In this document: piece by piece, positions 39,801 through 45,621 of the stretch
How the letters are laid out: the number at the start of each line of letters is the position of its first letter
Position numbering within the stretch: position 1 is the first letter of the stretch
Source of the DNA: Diorhabda sublineata
Lineage: Eukaryota; Arthropoda; Insecta; Coleoptera; Chrysomelidae
Assembly (NCBI RefSeq): GCF_026230105.1
Contig: NC_079485.1
Coordinates: 31,291,572 to 31,355,571, forward strand
DNA: 64,000 bases
Direction: 5' to 3'
The notes under the pieces: generated by a model
What the model was told of the DNA's origin: nothing
What the model saw: the letters and a program-made list of their open reading frames with translations, nothing else
The model's database searches: none
Position numbers and translations under genes: made by a program

Positions 39801-40392
39801 TTTGTTTGTGACATATCAATAGATTTTCATGTCATTAAATACCGATTTTTTGATTGAGCAGTCCCACTGAAAATATTTCGAGTAATTTATCAACTGAAAT
39901 CATTGTCACGTCCGCTATTTATTTTCTTTAATATTGTTGTAATATTGATGATACTTACTTTGCCAAAAATATTTGGCAGTAATTCGAAAACAAACGTAGC
40001 TATCTTGTCAACTGTATGTATTGAACAGAAATATTTTGGACAGTTTTAAATTATGCAAAAGTTAGCCTTGCAAATTTTATTCGAATTTAATGACCATGTT
40101 TACGTATTAAAACATACATTACTGCCAACACAATACATAAGGATCCAAAAAAAAATTATTTCCTCTCCAACTTTTCGATAATCGTTCCGCAGAACTCTTT
40201 AAATGACCCTGGTAATTAAAATTTTTGATAAATGTAAATATTTTTATAGGTGCTGCCGGTTATATGCCATATACATACGCGGCTTTACCCCAGACACCAG
40301 GGCTACCGACTGCTACAGCTGGAGCTTTCCCAGGAATCCCTTACCAAACGGCGGCTCAAGCTCAAAGTTTACAAGAAGCTAGGTTACAGTAA
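2289..40392 (+). CDS. Rbm24: RBM24/RBM38-like RNA-binding protein, 3' part (4 exons visible, 5' end outside window)
   Basis: Members of this family (vertebrate RBM24/RBM38, worm SUP-12) carry one RRM, bind GU-rich RNA, and control splicing and mRNA stability, notably in muscle. Visible coding exons are 2289-2415, 6896-6956, 39445-39677 and 40250-40392. Phases join without a break (127, 61, 233 and 143 nt; total 564 nt = 187 residues plus TAA). All junctions are GT-AG. The first exon gives the end of the RRM (MGDRASAERACKDPNPIIDG, then RKANVNLA.LGAKPR), nearly identical to the family. The rest is a low-complexity tail rich in Ala, Tyr, Pro and Gln, as in the vertebrate proteins. The N-terminal RRM half with RNP2/RNP1 lies upstream of base 1. 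The 32.5-kb third intron carries a nested gene and many transposon remains. AATAAA signals at 40681 and 40823 are candidate poly(A) sites. Confidence 0.93.
2416..2929. other. RBM24-like intron, nothing recognised
   Basis: Start of the 4.5-kb intron between the RRM exon and the 6896 exon. AT-rich, with no coding signal or repeat recognised before the retrotransposon remnant that begins around 2930. Confidence 0.5.
3475..4365. other. Unidentified ~0.9 kb insertion inside the jockey remnant
   Basis: Separates two collinear parts of one reverse-transcriptase remnant, so it is an insertion or replacement later than the LINE. It contains a (TA)n microsatellite and no readable protein. No terminal inverted repeat was found by eye, so its class is unknown. 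Confidence 0.5.
4172..4230. repeat. (TA)n microsatellite
   Basis: About 59 bases of uninterrupted TA dinucleotide, one of four such tracts of about 50-68 bp in the window (also 24762, 45318 and 49254). Confidence 0.97.
4666..4810 (+). repeat. Partial copy of the fold-back element left arm
   Basis: 'gttgatttcggcgtaca' and the following 'tgaaaaagagtgaaatttat' with 'gggtggta' parallel 15605-15670 ('gttgattttagcgtacac', 'tgaaaaatggattttat', 'gggggta'). This is another copy of the same repeat family, truncated here. Confidence 0.55.
4848..4912. repeat. Perfect 12-bp inverted repeat (hairpin)
   Basis: AGGCACTAAAGT at 4848-4859 is exactly complementary to ACTTTAGTGCCT at 4901-4912, with a 41-base loop. 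It may be the ends of a tiny MITE or a structured RNA segment; the sequence does not decide. Confidence 0.6.
5528..5674 (-). pseudogene. Short GC-richer open frame, 48 residues, unrecognised
   Basis: The minus strand is open from an ATG at 5674 to TAA at 5528 in a block (about 5570-5720) that is visibly GC-richer than its surroundings. The peptide begins MLVQFDAGLWPVPNGTHPVL and ends with several Cys, Ser and Lys residues. A stop lies two codons before the ATG. It reads like the tail of a decayed coding sequence, such as an unrecognised transposon protein, but no family could be named. A plus-strand TATATAAAA at 5748 and TCAGTT at 5783 follow, so an LTR-like promoter unit is also possible. 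Confidence 0.25.
5748..5788 (+). promoter_or_regulatory. Putative TATA/initiator pair
   Basis: TATATAAAA starts at 5748 (TATAAAA at 5750), and an insect initiator-like TCAGTT occurs at 5783-5788. The spacing from TATAAAA to the initiator A is about 35 bp, slightly longer than the usual 30-31. No open frame follows, so if functional it would drive a non-coding or transposon transcript. Confidence 0.25.
5789..6895. other. RBM24-like intron, nothing recognised
   Basis: AT-rich, with no coding or repeat signal apart from the acceptor (tttaattgcag) at its end. Confidence 0.5.
6896..6956 (+). CDS. Rbm24: RBM24-like exon: linker after the RRM
   Basis: A 61-nt exon between ttgcag and gtaagt. It starts in phase 1 and encodes GFPFPSVRAGAYPTLLPSQY, a Pro/Tyr-rich linker at the position where vertebrate RBM24 has its PGFAFG...-type linker. 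The short length and GC-rich codons stand out from the intron. Confidence 0.88.
6957..7649. other. Start of the 32.5-kb RBM24-like intron
   Basis: Begins with the consensus donor GTAAGT. No gene, RNA or repeat recognised before the MITE remnant near 7650. Confidence 0.5.
7655..7760. repeat. MITE fragment related to the 49849-50049 element
   Basis: 'tgaacacactatttact' and 'accaccgctgtagcaaca' parallel the terminal repeat at 49860-49895 ('gaacacactgtttacacc', then 'accactataccaaca'). ACTATTTA.TACCAC pairs with GTGGTAG....AAATAGT about 20 bp later, giving a small hairpin. Confidence 0.5.
7928..8157. mobile_element. MITE, 230 bp, 23-bp TIR (copy 1)
   Basis: The left end ATGTAATACTTCTATATGG(ACAG) and the right end at 8135-8157 are complementary at 22 of 23 positions. 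The interior holds CTGCGCAT....ATGCGCAG (about 8031-8055), which can form a hairpin. A second, diverged copy lies at 17626-18062 with about 220 bp of extra sequence inside. The 8033-8180 minus-strand open frame is fortuitous. A non-autonomous DNA transposon whose parent family is not identifiable here. Confidence 0.8.
8158..8745. other. Intron, nothing recognised
   Basis: AT-rich sequence between two transposons. No coding potential seen on either strand. Confidence 0.5.
9249..9357. repeat. Long imperfect hairpin (about 42-bp stem)
   Basis: 9249-9290, from TTAGCTATTGAAGGG to AACAAACAACAATTTGA, pairs with 9315-9357 (TCAAACTGTTGTTTGTT...TAGCTGAA) at roughly 80 percent, leaving a loop of about 25 bases. 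It lies inside the transposon remnant. The shape resembles a microRNA precursor but may be a nested small MITE. Confidence 0.6.
9485..9736 (+). pseudogene. Transposase C-terminal remnant (DDE superfamily)
   Basis: The reading frame ends in a genuine-looking transposase tail: the HF...R..LS..FPNRWIGRG block, then HWPPRSCDFNPLDYTVW and YLEEKFHA. This matches the conserved H/W-PPRSPDLNPLD region that carries the last catalytic acid in this IS630/Tc1-like group. The preceding QDGAPxHF motif reads MHGGAQLHF, so the second catalytic Asp appears changed to Gly. The first third of the protein is absent. Not functional. Confidence 0.7.
9838..10115. repeat. Fold-back (palindromic) repeat, ~280 bp
   Basis: 'gattatgtttctaaatcgtc' near 9843, continuing through 'tttttgaaaggcagataaa' to 'gacgtttcgactactttcag' at about 9931-9950, is repeated as its reverse complement at 9996-10105 ('ctgaaagtagccgaaacgtc', 'gcctttcaaaaattataaa', 'gatgatttagaaacataatc'). 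The whole segment would fold into one stem of about 90-110 bp with a short loop. Confidence 0.75.
10290..10720 (-). mobile_element. Mariner-like transposase remnant, minus strand
   Basis: The minus strand around 10390-10530 reads NNGTVTLSHAP.LPELAPCD followed by FILIPYMKIGIKRHQSHINE, corresponding to the mariner third catalytic motif (PPYSPDLAPCDFxLFPxxK) and what follows. It contains stops. Only the C-terminal half is recognisable. Confidence 0.6.
10721..12417. other. Intron with possible transposase scraps
   Basis: Around 11039-11300 a plus-strand frame contains IVCDEKWF, which resembles the first catalytic-Asp block of mariner-like transposases (ITCDEKW), but the rest could not be aligned by eye. 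The 11774-12262 minus-strand open frame has no recognisable domain and looks fortuitous. Confidence 0.3.
12420..13462 (+). mobile_element. Mariner element with intact TIRs and internal deletions, 1,043 bp
   Basis: The element is bounded by TA at 12418-12419 and 13463-13464. CGAGGGTGGTCCAAATACAA at the left matches the inverted right end ('ttatatttgaaccatcctcg'). Inside, plus-strand fragments read as mariner transposase: ILGDQRSTIEQ with LGYRKTSE, YYSPENERVSM, LLQDNFRSHTSWLTKETLNE (second Asp motif LLHDNARPHT) and FYDEGIRKLPEMWQKFVEC, the canonical C-terminal block. The PPYSPDL third-Asp block is missing and frames shift, so the enzyme is dead although the ends remain. Confidence 0.85.
13465..14461. 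other. Intron, nothing recognised
   Basis: AT-rich; open frames here (13515-13739 minus, 14215-14412 minus) show no domain. Confidence 0.5.
14462..14710. mobile_element. hAT-type MITE, 249 bp
   Basis: The ends CAGTGGCGGATCTAG (left) and TAGATCCGCCACTG (right) are inverted repeats of the common hAT form. The flanking 8-mers CTCTGAAG and CTCTATAG agree at 6 of 8 positions, as expected for an aged 8-bp target-site duplication. No coding capacity. Confidence 0.85.
14719..15544. other. Intron, nothing recognised
   Basis: AT-rich sequence without coding or repeat signal that I could identify. Confidence 0.5.
15545..16480. mobile_element. Fold-back transposon with ~320-bp inverted arms
   Basis: The left arm (15545 to about 15860) begins GTCCGATAAAATCAGGATTT and ends near ATTGCTCAGCC. 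The right arm (about 16160-16480) is its diverged reverse complement, starting GGCTGAGCAATAAATTTCG and ending TTTTATCGGAC. Conserved internal landmarks on both arms include the 'aaaacgtctggaatca' and 'tatttgcaatag' segments. The roughly 300-bp centre has no protein. Partial copies lie near 1140-1340 and 4666-4810, so this is a dispersed family. Confidence 0.85.
16481..17625. other. Intron, nothing firmly recognised
   Basis: A 77-codon frame at 17044-17277 (rich in Lys and Arg at its end) has no recognised domain, and the plus-strand sequence around it gives no splice or promoter context. Treated as fortuitous or as an unidentifiable remnant. Confidence 0.4.
17626..18062. mobile_element. MITE copy 2 (related to 7928-8157), with insertion
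   Basis: 'atatggacagtttttataag' with the following 'ggaagctgttccgactaag', and, after about 220 bp of extra sequence (about 17675-17898), 'ctctatcctctgaggt', 'cagctcggttctgcgcattc' and 'tgtcggcaccgtaa', all track copy 1. The right end CTGTCCGTATAGGAGTATCA matches the copy-1 TIR; the left TIR is more eroded. The extra segment is an insertion here or a deletion in copy 1. Confidence 0.75.
18310..18870. repeat. Possible G-rich-ended DNA element
   Basis: 'ggggaacgtccataaatccc' and 'cacgtgacggggggg' around 18314-18390 resemble the G-rich 'GGGGxxxCCATAAATTACGT' ends seen in several arthropod repeats, including the block at 36095 here. No clear partner end could be fixed. Confidence 0.3.
18871..20170. 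other. Intron upstream of the nested gene, nothing firmly recognised
   Basis: AT-rich with poly-T/C-rich patches (19260-19510). A TATAAAAC at 20040 with CpG-containing sequence around it (19915-20090) could be a core promoter for a transcript running toward the nested gene at 20932. This is weak inference. Confidence 0.3.
20171..20329 (+). CDS. Small open frame, 52 residues, unrecognised
   Basis: ATG at 20171 to TAA at 20327-20329. It begins MVILQRLFTACKTDSSKNGD and then becomes hydrophobic and aromatic. It lies about 130 bp downstream of the TATAAAAC at 20040. A possible donor (AAA|GTTAGG) falls after codon 23, so it could instead be a 5' exon spliced onward, or chance. No homologue recognised. 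Confidence 0.2.
   Translation: MVILQRLFTACKTDSSKNGDRLKVRLCKQIIFVDNNSVYVFCFNYYLHDNTV
20932..21522 (+). CDS. Intronless nested gene, 196-residue basic/acidic nuclear-type protein, unrecognised
   Basis: A single open frame from ATG at 20932 (context AACATGG, good for insects) to TGA at 21520. The frame extends upstream only through a GTG at 20917, so the ATG is preferred. The N-terminal third is Ser/Asp/Glu-rich (begins MDSTDISSDESKTLTANGLI). It is followed by a lysine/arginine cluster typical of a nuclear localisation signal (SKRNKKRKIS), an acidic serine run (SDSESESE) fitting casein-kinase-2 sites, and a second basic stretch (RRNKRFMKRFKRLRIGYNSA). The C-terminal ~90 residues look globular and helical (RRRAYECAYTLLQLRNGIVD; DLIPPDLRDIYCAIQLINL). 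Codon use and composition are gene-like and unlike the AT-rich surroundings. It lies on the same strand as the host RBM24-like gene, inside its largest intron. AATAAA at 21946 could serve as poly(A) signal. No family recognised; function unknown. Confidence 0.72.
   Translation: MDSTDISSDESKTLTANGLIYGDKNNNTLERNDSDMEFTCEESVSTDSIDRTFDYVEIKVRKMKISKRNKKRKISIVSDSESESETYQNYLHQRRNKRFMKRFKRLRIGYNSAEDRRRAYECAYTLLQLRNGIVDFNVNEQYQNTILNCALKKLCLGENGTQVIKLNTDKLLDLIPPDLRDIYCAIQLINLKKKVQ
21523..22649. other. 3' flank of the nested gene and intron
   Basis: Probable 3' UTR to about 21970 (AATAAA at 21946). The remainder is AT-rich, and nothing is recognised in the 22389-22643 minus-strand frame. Confidence 0.4.
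22650..23430 (-). mobile_element. Non-LTR retrotransposon remnant, minus strand
   Basis: Reading the minus strand from 23430 down: YADDLV (polymerase catalytic block), a TERTFFILRETIRNYGLRIN-like segment with EKS, then after frameshifts a region equivalent to the post-palm domain, and near 22850 a QEGEDQR.NGWMQF stretch resembling the terminal RGRPxxRWxD motif of these LINEs. Many stops. A pyrimidine-rich plus strand is the reflection of this purine-rich coding strand. Confidence 0.6.
24100..24335. other. GC-rich island of unknown nature
   Basis: By count, 24181-24300 has 69 G or C in 120 bases (58 percent) inside an AT-rich intron, with frequent CpG. Several frames are open over 20-40 codons on both strands: plus reads RISEIGRKDLARPRPKRDAW, and a shifted frame continues NGGAIVINRQLSPDLREDYP; minus reads LSWRLMTIAPPFQPLYRDTI. 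It could be a decayed exon, a conserved regulatory element or a recent insertion. No family recognised. Confidence 0.4.
24336..25979. other. Intron with a (TA)n tract, otherwise nothing recognised
   Basis: AT-rich. Contains the TA microsatellite at 24762. No coding signal recognised. Confidence 0.4.
24762..24811. repeat. (TA)n microsatellite
   Basis: About 50 bases of TA dinucleotide. Confidence 0.95.
25982..26420 (+). mobile_element. Possible piggyBac-like 5' end remnant
   Basis: CCCTGGGGTCCAATAGACC at 25982 and GGGGTCTACTGGACCCC at about 26099 resemble the CCC-plus-GGGGTCCANNGGACCCC termini of some piggyBac elements. Downstream, MAHN(stop)SDDDSSGSLLDDDNDP is an acidic start like those of piggyBac transposases. 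The TTAA target site is not intact (TTATAA) and no catalytic domain is visible, so this is tentative. Confidence 0.35.
26384..26715 (+). repeat. Direct duplication, two copies ~205 bp apart
   Basis: 'tgtaaaacgacattttttgc' near 26391 recurs as 'tgtaaaacgacaattttttg' near 26592. Each is followed by 'caaataat.gttttaccaag', a 'tctcaa' block, 'atatgctatattt' and 'tttcaagt'. The second copy lacks about 35 bp in the middle. Confidence 0.7.
26716..27590. other. Intron, nothing recognised
   Basis: AT-rich; no feature found. Confidence 0.4.
27750..28110 (+). mobile_element. Mariner transposase remnant with internal deletion
   Basis: The N-terminal block reads MSFYYFKKELTQQQCIE, then RATFGNEV, as in the mariner start (FYxFKKGLTxxECxxxLxxAFGxxA). 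About 100 bp further come HHDNDSSHKTCQ (second Asp motif) and KKKNFNLKSHYPYSLDLS (third motif PPYSPDLS). The middle is deleted and stops interrupt it. The 27857-28063 minus-strand frame is a shadow. Confidence 0.7.
28560..28830 (+). mobile_element. Non-LTR retrotransposon RNase H remnant
   Basis: LETLEELDKQNNVLLIWVP followed, in another frame, by GTIIKRNEEANNLAEKKTQ and LFTGT corresponds to the RNase H C-terminal block (xxVxLIWVPGHxGIxGNExADxLAxxG). The 28633-28830 frame continues with the Lys-rich segment and LSKLFFGNYDRE. Frameshifted and truncated. Confidence 0.6.
28885..29365 (+). repeat. Segmental direct repeat, copy A
   Basis: About 480 bp matching 30135-30645. Landmarks in both copies: 'ttgaggctctatattcgatg', 'aaaaaatttgtataaatatc', 'aatgatcatagttgaatt', 'caaattgccgaggttttt' and then a mariner-like end at 29235 (ACGAGGATGGTTCCATAAG). 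This copy loses the mariner soon after 29350. Confidence 0.85.
30135..30645 (+). repeat. Segmental direct repeat, copy B
   Basis: The partner of copy A, about 1.25 kb downstream in the same orientation. It includes the mariner-like left end at about 30494 (ACGAGGATGATTCCGTAAG) and about 150 bp of the element's 5' part, then continues into transposase sequence absent from copy A. Confidence 0.85.
30494..31570 (+). mobile_element. Mariner transposase remnant, internally rearranged
   Basis: Plus-strand blocks: NPETLKKIHKVVLDNRLLRV, ELADIVVISKRAIHPILTKN, ARWLPCLLTMQQKQRR, IECLAMFH, SQSKQWNEKGKLD, VPSASEVMASVF, LNEEIKQKRPHLAKKKMLFH and HQDNAP (second Asp motif). The LLTM.QKQRR segment and its neighbours occur twice (about 30960-31030 and 31165-31235), so an internal tandem duplication is present. 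Truncated before the third catalytic motif. SETMAR-like mariner group by these motifs. Confidence 0.82.
31571..33770. other. Intron, nothing firmly recognised
   Basis: Contains a 120-codon minus-strand frame (31608-31970) and an 84-codon plus-strand frame (33517-33771) with no recognised domain, no splice context and ordinary AT-rich composition. Confidence 0.4.
33780..33960 (+). mobile_element. Short mariner transposase remnant
   Basis: KVLFHSENQYN aligns with the xVLFHQDNAPxH block, and in the next frame LLQYPPYLSDLAPYL aligns with LLPHPPYSPDLAPSD. The two are almost adjacent, so the spacer is deleted. Confidence 0.5.
33961..35050. other. Intron, nothing recognised
   Basis: AT-rich; open frames on both strands without domains. 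Confidence 0.4.
35052..35580 (-). pseudogene. Decayed DDE-type transposase, minus strand
   Basis: The upstream part (35330-35430 region) reads ATVRDDDYPEMSRSTFERNR followed by FRWKNHSRKC. After a shift, 35270-35052 gives STRDIYQIMF, then MIIVHNDSSNGFV and LLSFESTHTGDYFEDM. The last blocks match the KGxRLIIVHAGxxxGFV...LIFKSxxxxGDYHDxM segment of an insect IS630/Tc1-like DDE transposase group. Stops and frameshifts are present. A plus-strand frame over 35318-35599 is a shadow. Confidence 0.55.
35709..36020. repeat. Fold-back repeat with duplicated right arm
   Basis: 'ctgtccaagagtgttttaaa' plus 'atggcaacgtttcgatctt' (35724-35763) recurs inverted as 'gatcgaaacgttggcatttt', 'actcttggacag' near 35835-35875, and again near 35970-36005. 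The two inverted arms are direct repeats of each other, separated by about 130 bp ('ttttggacttgataaagatc'). Confidence 0.8.
36090..36650. repeat. Possible G-rich-ended DNA element
   Basis: It starts with a run of 10-11 G followed by CATCCATTAATTACGTGAG and a second G-rich block. 'cttacgtaaggggaggga' lies near 36602. These resemble, but do not form, a clean inverted pair. The 69-codon frame at 36213-36422 inside it has several Cys but no recognised domain. Confidence 0.3.
36651..38380. other. Intron, nothing recognised
   Basis: AT-rich sequence without coding or repeat signal. Confidence 0.4.
38390..39060 (-). mobile_element. Tc1-like transposase remnant, minus strand
   Basis: The minus strand near 38830 reads TRRIRDQDDN (Tc1 N-terminal region). 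Near 38660-38590 come NVESRKEHDLLHR and SIDESRLCQEM, the latter matching the first catalytic block FSDESRFCL. Stops interrupt all frames. It ends about 390 bp before the next RBM24-like exon. Confidence 0.6.
39445..39677 (+). CDS. Rbm24: RBM24-like exon: alanine-rich tail
   Basis: Acceptor ttttcag, donor gtaaga. It encodes VPPGYVYQSPYLAATAPGSL, then two polyalanine stretches (HAAAVAAAATS and QNAAAVAAAAAAP) and the Tyr/Gly/Thr-rich AYTPYTGATG. The low-complexity composition is characteristic of the RBM24 C-terminus. Confidence 0.93.
39678..40249. other. RBM24-like last intron
   Basis: A 572-bp intron, AT-rich, without recognised content. Confidence 0.8.
40250..40392 (+). CDS. Rbm24: RBM24-like terminal coding exon
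   Basis: Acceptor tttatag. It encodes AAGYMPYTYAALPQTPGL, a Thr/Ala-rich stretch and the C-terminus QSLQEARLQ followed by TAA. The ending is close to that of the vertebrate proteins (Gln-rich, short polar end). Confidence 0.92.
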
Positions 40393-43300
40393 TGAAATCC
40401 TCAATTACAACTATTACACATTCACTGTAACCCTTTTAGTGACTTATATGAGTGAGAGTAAAATGTACTTAATCTATCACAAATCATATCATTATTGATA
40501 TCCAAAATTATTTTAGAAGAATTTGTTCTATTTTTTGATACGGACAACAGTGAAAAAGCTGTTTGCCAATTCTCATTTCTTATTGAAGAAAAATATTTTT
40601 ATTTTTTGATATTTACGTGGATCTGTCGAAAGACTGCACCAGAAGACTCATAAATTAGAGGTTACGCGGTGCAATTTCTAAATAAATTAATTTATTCTTA
40701 GTAGAGTAATTCCAGATTTAGTTACCACTGGTGCAGTAGAATTACATTAATAATTAGACGTTAAAACATGTCATTGTGCAGGTCAGATACAACTTTTTAA
40801 TGTAATTTCACTGGGCTAATTTAATAAAAATAAATAAATGCTCAATAAAAATTAACAGACTTCAAAATTGCTTCTACTTTTGCAGAGTAGTTTATGTTGA
40901 TACTGCAAAAGAAGTGCAATAACTTTGAAATTTACTTAGAATTATTTCTTTTAGTTGTGAAGGTACTAAGCGATCAATTCACAACTATTCAATTAAATTT
41001 ACCACTAAAACTACAATTTATCCATCACATACTACAACTTTCCGATCAAAGAAGCTGCTGTTCTTAATATGTCATATGCACTAGATTTAGCATTATTATA
41101 CAATTAACAAGGTTTCTAAAATATCAAATCTATCACAAATTTTACATTTCAATTATTATAAAACACTCAAAATCACCAATATAGAAAATACCAAATGAAT
41201 ATCAACAGACCCGTTCCCTAGATATTCTATTTTCTGATATTATTTTCTCTTAAATATTAAGCTTTTGAGAAATTGTGCAGCTTCCCCTAGTCGGTTTCAT
41301 CCCCTTAAGCAGTTAAAAAGATTCTGACTCAATATTTTTTTTATTGTAGTGTCGGTGTGTAGATTTATTGTTATATTATTTGTATATTGACTCGCAAGGT
41401 ACTTAGATCTAGTCTTATTATTATTAGTTATTAAGAAAAATAAATTTACGTTGGATATGTGAAATATCTCATTGAATTGACATAAGCTTCATCTGGAAAG
41501 ATGGACAAGTCGAATTGTTTCATTTTGAAGACAATCTTTCAAAATATGCAATGTTTCTAAGTAGTAAATGTAAAAGATTACAAAAATTATATAGAGCACA
41601 AAAAATAAGTGTAGTTTAGATTTTAGTTCTATCCAAAGAGAAAAATGTAACGAAACGTCTCTGTTTTTGACCAAGATATTGACGTTTAACTTTTTGAACA
41701 TCGTTGATACATGTTTCTGTAGTATTTGTAGATCAAATGTTATTAGAATACTTCAGCTAGGTACTATATACCAAAAATTATTTAATCGAGTCTTGTATAA
41801 ACAGATTAGATTCTTCTTAGTGTACATTATGAAAATTTGTCGTATTCCAAATACTGCTAGATATGTTTTATTATCACTAAGACGAAATTTAACAAACTAC
41901 CCTATGCAAGACCTTAGTTTTTCTATCTTATGTTGGGGTTAATAGAAGAAATGTTTGAAGAGAAGAAGACATAATCAAAAGAGATGTTGACTGTTTATCA
42001 AACTTGTACAACAACAAAAAAATATTTAATAAAAACCATTGGATTATGTCAAATGTTAGGTCCATACTTAAATTATGACTGACAATCTTATTAGAAATAT
42101 TTAACTGTCGAAAAAATTATATTTATTCAAAAAAATAAATATAAAATATTTAAGTAGTAAGAAATTAAAAAAAAATTCAAATTATATATTATATGTAGTT
42201 ATTACTAATAGATTAGAGTTAATTTATTTAATCTATTACTAGATTTTAAAGCATAGTTATAAAAACTTTATAAATTCGCAGGTAAGAATTCAATAAACAC
42301 TTCCCACATACTTGCACAAGATTGTGATAATAATAGTTGGAGTCCTACCAGACTCTCTAGTCACTATTGCCTAAAAATATGCAAGTCCGTCCATGTGCCT
42401 AGTGCCTCATTTACAATTGCTAATTATCTAGCTGATACTAAATTTTTAGTTTGATCTAAATTGATACGCTTTACATCGATATTTTTCTACTAAAAATACT
42501 GTTTATTACAATTACTCACTTACTATATATGGTTCTACAAAGTAGGTGTTAACAACAATTTTTAAATTTGGTTTTATACCGAAATCCACCTGTGTACACT
42601 ATTTTTAACATGTAACACTAACACTTAAATTTTCACTATTTGCTTTCACAAGCTTTTCATAAGATTATATCCGGCTCGAAGGACCAGATAGTGTTGTTAT
42701 AGTAGTAGTAAACAATATTTTACACTTGTGGAATTTCTGATATTCATACTAAACACACTGGACCAACACACAATAGGGTCCATGCATTTTTTTAAAATAT
42801 TTATTTTTTTGTTTATTTTACAAGTTCTTCATATGAAATAATGTCAGAAAGTAAAATATTTAATTAAAAATAAAAAAATTTGAAATTTTCAACTACATAA
42901 GAAAATGATTCTCATTAGTTTTCAATGGTGACGTCATAGGTTTAATAAAAACATTGAGCAGTTGTATGTATAAACCTTTTATAGGTTAAGTTCTTATATT
43001 ATTACATAATCACGTGAAAAATTGAAATCATAATAAACTTTATAACTTTGAAATATTAAAATATACTTACATAAAAATGATCCTGGCAACAAAAATCATT
43101 ACATCTCGCAGGATTGTCAAAACGACCAACACTTCCAAACAATTTTTGTTGTAGTATATTAGAATTTCTTGGCATCATAAAAAAAAACTTTCAGGTGTTT
43201 TAGTTGTGGTATTTTTACATCCTGGCACGAAACACGATTTATATACCATTTTTCAGATGAATCAAAATTAATAATAAAGCTTATTTTAAAATAACCGTAT

Positions 43301-44569
43301 TTACTTTGTATCGTATGTTGTGTTTATTTTATACCTATTATGTCACGAAATATGGCGGCCTTACTGAAATGTTTAAACTACCTACAAAATTTTTAAATTT
43401 CAATAATTTTTTTATCTATAAATATTTATCACAGAATTAAAAAGAAATTATAATAAAAGTTGTATATAACCTATTTTTTTCTCAAACCATGTTAGTACTC
43501 TATTAAATTGTTTGATGCTTTGGATAGTATAGAAACCTATGGAAACGTGGAAGAAGTAGACAATGTAATTGTGACTTTAGTAGTAGTGGTGGTGGGTTTA
43601 GTATGAAAACTTATTGCTAGTCCATATTTCTATAACTACAACAATCAATTACTTAGTTAAATCAGAATTTCATCAACAAAATTGATATGGTAACAGGATG
43701 GAAATCAAATATATTTTTCTCAGTGAAACACTGAACATTATTTGATAAATGGTAGTACCAAAAAGTGAAAAAAAGATCAATTTTACTAAATTTGAATTTA
43801 TCCATTGTTTCCATGACATAATAACATAAATCTTCATTATATGTATTGAAAAGTTTAATACAGGGTCAACCGATTTTAAATTATAAGTATTCATGCACAA
43901 TAAAAGAAGACTTGTTCCCCTGATAATATTGTGGTGTAGAACCTTCTTTCAAGTTTTGTTGAATCATGAAAATATACCGGATATTTATCTAAGGAGGATT
44001 TTATAATGTATTATACAAAATAAATGGCCTAACTGGTAAAACAACATTTGAATTTGGTAATATATTTAGTACCTAAGTTGATGTTGTAAAATACTATATT
44101 TATATATCACGTTTCACTTGTAATTACAAATACTATGGCAAATATAAACTCACTTCAACACATCAAATTAATATTACTGTTGGGAAACGTTTAAGTTAGT
44201 AGCTAGTCGATTTTCATTTCAATTTTCTTGGAATATTTTGAGAATTCAGTACTTAAGTTGTTATTATTTTATTTTAAATTATTTTCTACTAAAAGTAAGA
44301 TATTATAATATAATCAGTTAAATAATAAACATTTATAAAATAAATTTGTTTTTCATTTATAAATTTCCCAAAATCCTTTTTTTATTACAGCACATTTTTT
44401 CTATAATTACCTTTTGAATAAAATTATAAATTAAAAATTTGATGCATCCCTTACTCACCAAATATATGACACCACTATTTTTGATTTCTGTAAGAATGGA
44501 TATTCCCATTATTTACCACCATATGTTGGGCTGGAAACTATTCTCATATCATTGGTATTTAAATTTTTA
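40393..44569. other. RBM24-like 3' UTR and intergenic sequence
   Basis: AATAAA at 40681, 40823 and 40844 are candidate poly(A) signals. The rest is AT-rich. MITE-like scraps occur near 42690-42770 ('gtagtagtaaaca', 'gatattcatactaaacacac') and 43575-43610, related to the 49849-50049 element. No gene recognised. Confidence 0.4.
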
Positions 44570-45145
44570 CATCAAGTTTGCACCCATTCTATTTGTTTTC
44601 CATTTAATGTGAGAATAGGGTTAATATTAATATTTTGGATTTTACTTATAACCATGAATTTAGTTTTTTCTATATCTATAGTGAGTCCTACATTTTCACA
44701 TTCTCGGTTTATTTTCTCTAAGAGGATTTGAAGATCTCCTTCGCTCTCAGCCAGTATCATCGGCGAATCTTAAGAATTTGATTAATGTTCCTTCGATGTT
44801 TACCCCCTCATGTCTCTCATCCAGCACTTTCTGAAATACAAACTGAGAATATAGATTAAATAGTTGTGGAGGAAGAACGCAGCATTGGCGAAATCCCTTT
44901 TGAATTTCGATTTCGTCTGTTTCCATGTCCTCAACACGCACTACCGCCGTTTGATTGTAATAGATATTTTTTATTAATCGTATATAGTTTAGATCTAAGT
45001 TAATAGTTGTTAAATTCTCTATAAGTTTATCGTGTTGGACTAGGAAGGCTAAAAACAGTTGTTCAATACTCATGGTCAAATTTTGTCTGAGTTTAGTGAT
45101 GAAATTTAATTTTACCAATTCCCTGTTTGTAAGGAATGCCACTTA
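44570..45145 (-). mobile_element. Non-LTR retrotransposon reverse transcriptase remnant
   Basis: The minus strand reads QHDKLIENL...IRLIKNIYYNQTAVVRV, then IQKGFRQCCVLPPQLFNLYS (QKGVRQGCVLSPLLFN block, with the conserved Gly and Ser mutated) and LIKFLRFADD (catalytic YADD/FADD). A one-base shift then gives ILAESEGDLQILLEKINREC followed by GLTIDIEKTKFMVIS. This is the palm domain of an insect LINE. Two frames and changed residues show that it is dead, but it is relatively young, since long blocks are intact. Confidence 0.88.
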
Positions 45146-45315
45146 ATTATTCTATAATTTTTTCAATAAACTTTTAAATTATACATAATAATTTACGTGC
45201 TTCCATCTATATGTTTATAGAAATAATAACTGTATTAACTTCTGCCATCTATGGACGAGAGCTCTAATGAAGATTTCAAATCATTCATAAATTTCTTATA
45301 AGTACTTAATTGACG

Positions 45316-45317
<2 letters not shown>

Positions 45318-45381
<64 letters not shown>
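45318..45381. repeat. (TA)n microsatellite
   Basis: About 63 bases of TA repeat, 240 bp before the HMG-CoA lyase start codon. Confidence 0.95.
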
Positions 45382-45383
<2 letters not shown>

Positions 45384-45621
45384 AAAAAATATAATAATAT
45401 AATTAAACACGCTTTATAACTTTTGGAATCCAATTTTTTTTTGTAAAAAAAATCTCTGTGAGGTAGGTATATGGTATCTACGTAAACAGAACTAATTCAA
45501 TACATTGCATGAAATAAAGCATGTCATTGTTTACGTATAATAAGAATGTGATAAAAGAATTATGTTATCGTTGCTTATACTAATTTTTAAACAGTTTACG
45601 AAATTTTGATCTGAAGTTGAA